NCBI GenBank assembly: GCA_016926985.1
Contig: JAFGNO010000100.1
Coordinates: 1-8,651 of the forward strand
Source of the DNA: Anaerolineae bacterium
Lineage (GTDB): Bacteria; Chloroflexota; Anaerolineae; Aggregatilineales; UBA3940
Length of the DNA: 8,651 bases
Reading direction: 5' to 3'
A program made the translations under genes and the position numbers. The notes below the pieces were generated by a model, which ran no database searches, had not been told where the DNA came from, and worked only from the letters and a program-made list of their open reading frames with translations. Positions 6,541 to 8,651 of this stretch are shown piece after piece (position 1 is the first letter of the stretch; every line of letters begins with the position of its first letter).

Positions 6541-6568
6541 GATATAACGAGCCGGGGCAATCAGCCAA
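6541..6568 (-). promoter_or_regulatory. Possible promoter of the epimerase-oxidoreductase pair
   Basis: On the minus strand TTGGCT (6568-6563) is followed after 16 bases by TATATC (6546-6541); each hexamer matches four of six consensus bases. It sits directly after the methyltransferase stop, in the only untranslated gap upstream of the epimerase. The match is moderate, and readthrough from the methyltransferase gene is possible because no terminator is visible. Confidence 0.35.
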
Positions 6569-7309
6569 CTATTTCCGGGCGCGGAGGGCACAGAAACCGG
6601 GCTGGCGGGAGAGTTTCTCGTATTCTTCCGGGTCGACCTGCGCGTACTCCGCCGTGGGTTTGTGCTCGTGGAACCGCTCCAGGATGAACCCGGCATCAAT
6701 CACCGGGTTGATCAGCGACTCAAATGAGCGGCGGTAGCGCGGCACGGGGACGCGGGCATCCGGGGAGCCAAACGCCCACAGTTCGACAACCCGCTCGGTT
6801 TTGAAATAATTTTCCGGCTCGTTGAGCAGGTAGTCGTCCAGTGGGTGACCGGCGGAGAAGACCAGCAATCCACCCGGCTTGAGCGCCCGGTAAAACTCGC
6901 CGAGCGTCGGCAGCCAGTCCTCCAGATAATCCAGCACCAGCGCGGAAACCACCAGGTCGATGGACCCGTCGGAGAGGAAATCCAGCGGCTGCGCGAGGTC
7001 ATGCTGGCGGATGTCCGCCCGGTCACCGAGACGCTGGCGGGCATAAGTCAGCATATCGGGGCTGGCATCGATGGCGACCACCGACGCGCCGTGCTCCACC
7101 AGCCACTGCGAATAAGGCCCTACCCCGCAGCCTGCATCCAGCACGCGTAAACCGCGCACATCGGGCAGCAGCGAGAGCACCGCCGGGCGGTCATAGTAGG
7201 CGTTGTGGGGTTTCTTATCGATCAGCGCGTGATAGCGAGGAGCCAGCTGTCTGTAGGCGCTCAGGACAGTCGGCTCCTCTTCATTTTGCTCTGGCCTGAT
7301 ATCCGGCAT
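6569..7309 (-). CDS. Class I SAM-dependent methyltransferase
   Basis: The product is a 246-residue soluble methyltransferase of the Methyltransf_11/25 type. Motif I is VLDAGCGVGPYS (56-67). Post-I is VVAIDAS (77-83), with D81 expected to bind the ribose hydroxyls. The acidic segment with DLVVSALVLDYLED (118-131) is motif II, and LKPGGLLVFSAGHP (143-156) is motif III. The C-terminal third (160-246) is aromatic and charged and probably forms the substrate lid; it gives no clear clue to the acceptor. Small-molecule methylation, for example of a quinone, sugar or lipid, is more likely than RNA or DNA methylation, as no nucleic-acid motifs are seen. Its ATG shares one base with the stop of the repeat-bearing WXG100 gene (TGATG at 7307-7311), implying translational coupling to that gene. 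Whether it acts on the WXG100 proteins is unknown. Confidence 0.9.
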   Translation of the reverse strand: MPDIRPEQNEEEPTVLSAYRQLAPRYHALIDKKPHNAYYDRPAVLSLLPDVRGLRVLDAGCGVGPYSQWLVEHGASVVAIDASPDMLTYARQRLGDRADIRQHDLAQPLDFLSDGSIDLVVSALVLDYLEDWLPTLGEFYRALKPGGLLVFSAGHPLDDYLLNEPENYFKTERVVELWAFGSPDARVPVPRYRRSFESLINPVIDAGFILERFHEHKPTAEYAQVDPEEYEKLSRQPGFCALRARK

Positions 7310-8259
7310 CAGGGCTGCATCCAGATATTGGTTGGATTGCCCATCATACCTACATTCATATTGAGTGCTGATGGCGACAGTGATTGGAAATGGTCGACAT
7401 TAAAGGCGATGCTATCAACTATGCTGAGCAGGTCATCCCGACCAATAATATCATCCCGACCGATAATGTCATCCCGGTTGATGATGTCATCGCGGTTGAG
7501 AATCCATTCGATCTGGGCACAGACGAGGTCATCCCGGTTGATGATATCGTCGCGGCCAATGATATCGTCACGGCCAATGATATCATCGCGACCAATAATG
7601 TCATCCCGTCCAATAATGTCGTCGCGGTTGATAATATCGTCGCGGTTGATAATATCATCCCGGTTGATGATACCGGCAATGACAAGGCGCAGGTTCTGTC
7701 CGGCAAGCGTGTCTTCTGCCACCTGCGATGGGGAAAAGCGTCCCGAAGCAACCATCTGGTCAATAACCCGGTCGGTCATGCCCTCTACAGCCAGTGCTGT
7801 GGTCGGTAATACACCTGCACCGGCATGGTAGGCGGTCCACTGGTTGGTGCCGTAGGAGCCTTCCAGCCGGTCAACAATCGCCCGCCGGACCGATGTCCGC
7901 TGCCCGGCGGTGAACATGGTATCGGCAAGCCGAGAATAACGTGTGGTTCCCGGAGTCAGCCCGCCAATCCCGAACCCGCGCAGGCCTCTATCCAGCGCCT
8001 CAAAGTTATCGGCCAGGGCTTTCATCCGCGCGCCGAGTTCGGCAATTGCGGTAGCCGCGCGTGCATACCGGTGAAGGGCCTTCTCATAATCATCGAGAAA
8101 TGCCCTCTTATTAGAGCCTTCCCAGGCTTCTATCATATCTCTGGCTGCCGGGGCAAAGCGATCGCGCATCACACCGACCATCGCATCGCTGCCGCGCACA
8201 AGCGCCGACCCGCAGGACCGTACTTCCGTATAGTTGATCCTGATCACTGACCTTGCCAT
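7309..8259 (-). CDS. WXG100-type protein with C-terminal hexapeptide-repeat region
   Basis: The product has 316 residues. The first ~100 residues are a WXG100-like helical hairpin with the turn motif W46-E47-G48. It is preceded and followed by helix-forming, Ala/Arg-rich segments that resemble the partner gene upstream. Residues about 105-196 form a middle region I do not recognise. Residues 197-244 are eight hexapeptides IINRDD or IIGRDD, interrupted by an 8-residue segment (LVCAQIEW, 245-252), then four more hexapeptides at 253-276. A 40-residue tail rich in Asn, Met and Ser (277-316) ends the protein. No signal peptide is seen, as expected for type VII or Esx-like substrates. The start ATG has GGGAGG ending 5-6 bases upstream, 12 bases after the first WXG100 gene. 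It could be a secreted effector, adhesin or scaffold with an Esx-type export domain; the repeat's role is unknown. Export is inferred from the fold alone, since no secretion ATPase is in view. Confidence 0.8.
   Translation of the reverse strand: MARSVIRINYTEVRSCGSALVRGSDAMVGVMRDRFAPAARDMIEAWEGSNKRAFLDDYEKALHRYARAATAIAELGARMKALADNFEALDRGLRGFGIGGLTPGTTRYSRLADTMFTAGQRTSVRRAIVDRLEGSYGTNQWTAYHAGAGVLPTTALAVEGMTDRVIDQMVASGRFSPSQVAEDTLAGQNLRLVIAGIINRDDIINRDDIINRDDIIGRDDIIGRDDIIGRDDIIGRDDIINRDDLVCAQIEWILNRDDIINRDDIIGRDDIIGRDDLLSIVDSIAFNVDHFQSLSPSALNMNVGMMGNPTNIWMQP
7432..7671 (-). repeat. Twelve-unit 18-bp coding tandem repeat
   Basis: Within the WXG100-type gene are twelve 18-bp units, each encoding (I)(I/L)(N/G)RDD. 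Eight units fill 7528-7671 and four fill 7432-7503, with a 24-bp non-repeat piece at 7504-7527. In protein order the third residue runs N N N G G G G N, then N N G G. R-D-D is invariant in all twelve. The DNA units differ at synonymous sites (Arg CGC, CGG and CGT; Gly GGA, GGC and GGT; Ile ATT and ATC; Asp GAT and GAC), so the array is not freshly duplicated. Because the unit length is a multiple of three, long false reading frames appear on both strands. Confidence 0.95.
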
Positions 8260-8271
8260 GATATCCTCCCG

Positions 8272-8565
8272 CTAGAACTCAATGCTTGGCCTGCCACGGC
8301 TTTCCAGTTCCAGATATTGGCTGATGAGGTTTTCCCACCTGTGGATCAGCGTATTCAATTCATGCAATGACTCCGTCAGCTCCTGGTTATAGCCATCCCA
8401 CAGCCCTCTGAAGGCCTCATGGGACATGCCTTCCCACTCCGATCCCAGGCCTTCAACCAGCGCCTTAATTCCGTCATGATAGGCGCGGGCTTCACCAAAA
8501 CCGGTCTGCAATTTCCAGCGTGCGTCCCTGGCAAGTGTATAGTCAAGAAATATCTTACCCGACAT
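8272..8565 (-). CDS. WXG100 family protein (Esx-like)
   Basis: The product has 97 residues, the classic size for WXG100 proteins, which form antiparallel helical hairpins and are exported by type VII-like systems as dimers. The turn motif is W44-E45-G46, flanked by two predicted amphipathic helices (about 7-40 and 47-85). Near the end of helix 2 lies Y84-L-E-L-E88, which fits the YxxxD/E export motif described for type VII substrates. The start ATG at 8565 is set by a GGAGGG ribosome binding site (8576-8571); the in-frame ATG at 8583 would place that motif inside the gene. The longer WXG100-type gene begins 12 bases after this gene's stop, so the two products probably form a heterodimer, as EsxA and EsxB do. 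Which protein carries the export signal in this lineage is inferred. Confidence 0.85.
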   Translation of the reverse strand: MSGKIFLDYTLARDARWKLQTGFGEARAYHDGIKALVEGLGSEWEGMSHEAFRGLWDGYNQELTESLHELNTLIHRWENLISQYLELESRGRPSIEF

Positions 8566-8651
8566 CGATTCCCTCCAATGCATTGTCCTGATACCAGTAC
8601 ATACTGTCAGGATAACTCATCACCCCCAAACGCGCTGGCTGACGGGCTGGC
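8555..8651 (-). CDS. Possible C-terminal end of an upstream gene (partial)
   Basis: On the minus strand one frame is open from the window edge to a TAA at 8557-8555, overlapping the WXG100 start by 11 bases in an arrangement common in operons. The 31 visible codons end in a Tyr- and Asp-containing segment (MSYPDSMYWYQDNALEG) with no recognisable motif. The other two minus-strand frames stop at about 8607 and 8620. The stretch is short enough to be chance, so this is only a candidate for the previous gene of the WXG100 operon. Confidence 0.25.
   Translation of the reverse strand, partial: PARQPARLGVMSYPDSMYWYQDNALEGIDVG
8571..8576 (-). promoter_or_regulatory. Ribosome binding site setting the WXG100 start
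   Basis: GGAGGG on the minus strand lies about 5-6 bases before the ATG at 8565. It decides for this start over the in-frame ATG at 8583. Confidence 0.75.

Noticed and set aside
7432..7671. CRISPR-like direct repeat array
   Set aside because: The units are contiguous 18-bp repeats without spacers, in frame with a protein gene. They are coding repeats.
7205..7831. Long + strand reading frames over the repeat (also 7384-7809) and a second minus-strand frame at 7419-7763
   Set aside because: The 18-bp period is a multiple of three, so every frame stays open through it. The WXG100-bearing minus frame has the ribosome binding site, operon spacing and family motif; the others have low-complexity products and no such support.

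Overview
The window is about 8.65 kb of moderately GC-rich bacterial DNA (GC fraction judged by eye, not computed). It carries ten well-supported protein genes, two of them in a WXG100 pair. Gene content suggests a chromosomal segment of a Gram-positive-like or monoderm lineage: a twin-arginine-exported L,D-transpeptidase, WXG100 proteins, a YwiC-like membrane protein and a cytosolic GAF histidine kinase. My best guess is Chloroflexota (Anaerolineae-like), but that is an inference from gene style. There is no rRNA, tRNA, insertion sequence or CRISPR array.

Left part, + strand (1-3492). A short leader with two competing hairpins precedes a two-gene cassette: a pterin-4a-carbinolamine dehydratase (196-480) and a short-chain dehydrogenase (496-1209). 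The second gene resembles animal quinonoid dihydropteridine reductase at several distinctive places, including the natural Ala in place of the SDR catalytic Ser. Together the pair looks like a tetrahydropterin recycling module, although no aromatic amino acid hydroxylase is visible. An extended -10 promoter then precedes a Tat-exported L,D-transpeptidase (1273-2334), followed by a YwiC-like polytopic membrane protein (2370-3197) and an unrecognised 75-residue protein (3265-3492).

Middle and right parts, - strand (8651 down to 3501). Reading in the direction of transcription: a WXG100 protein (8565-8272); a second WXG100-type protein with a long C-terminal extension that contains twelve near-perfect IINRDD/IIGRDD hexapeptides (8259-7309); a class I SAM methyltransferase joined to it by a TGATG overlap (7309-6569); a dTDP-4-dehydrorhamnose 3,5-epimerase (6478-5918); a saccharopine-dehydrogenase-like oxidoreductase joined by an ATGA overlap (5921-4857); and a GAF-HisKA-HATPase sensor kinase with its own good promoter (4763-3501). 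The kinase gene and the 75-residue gene converge with only 8 bases between their stop codons.

The most unusual element is the WXG100 protein with the 18-bp coding repeat. The RDD core is invariant in all twelve units although synonymous bases vary freely, and the units come in Asn-type and Gly-type blocks. This suggests a structural repeat under selection, possibly a small beta-solenoid, on a putative type VII-like secreted protein.
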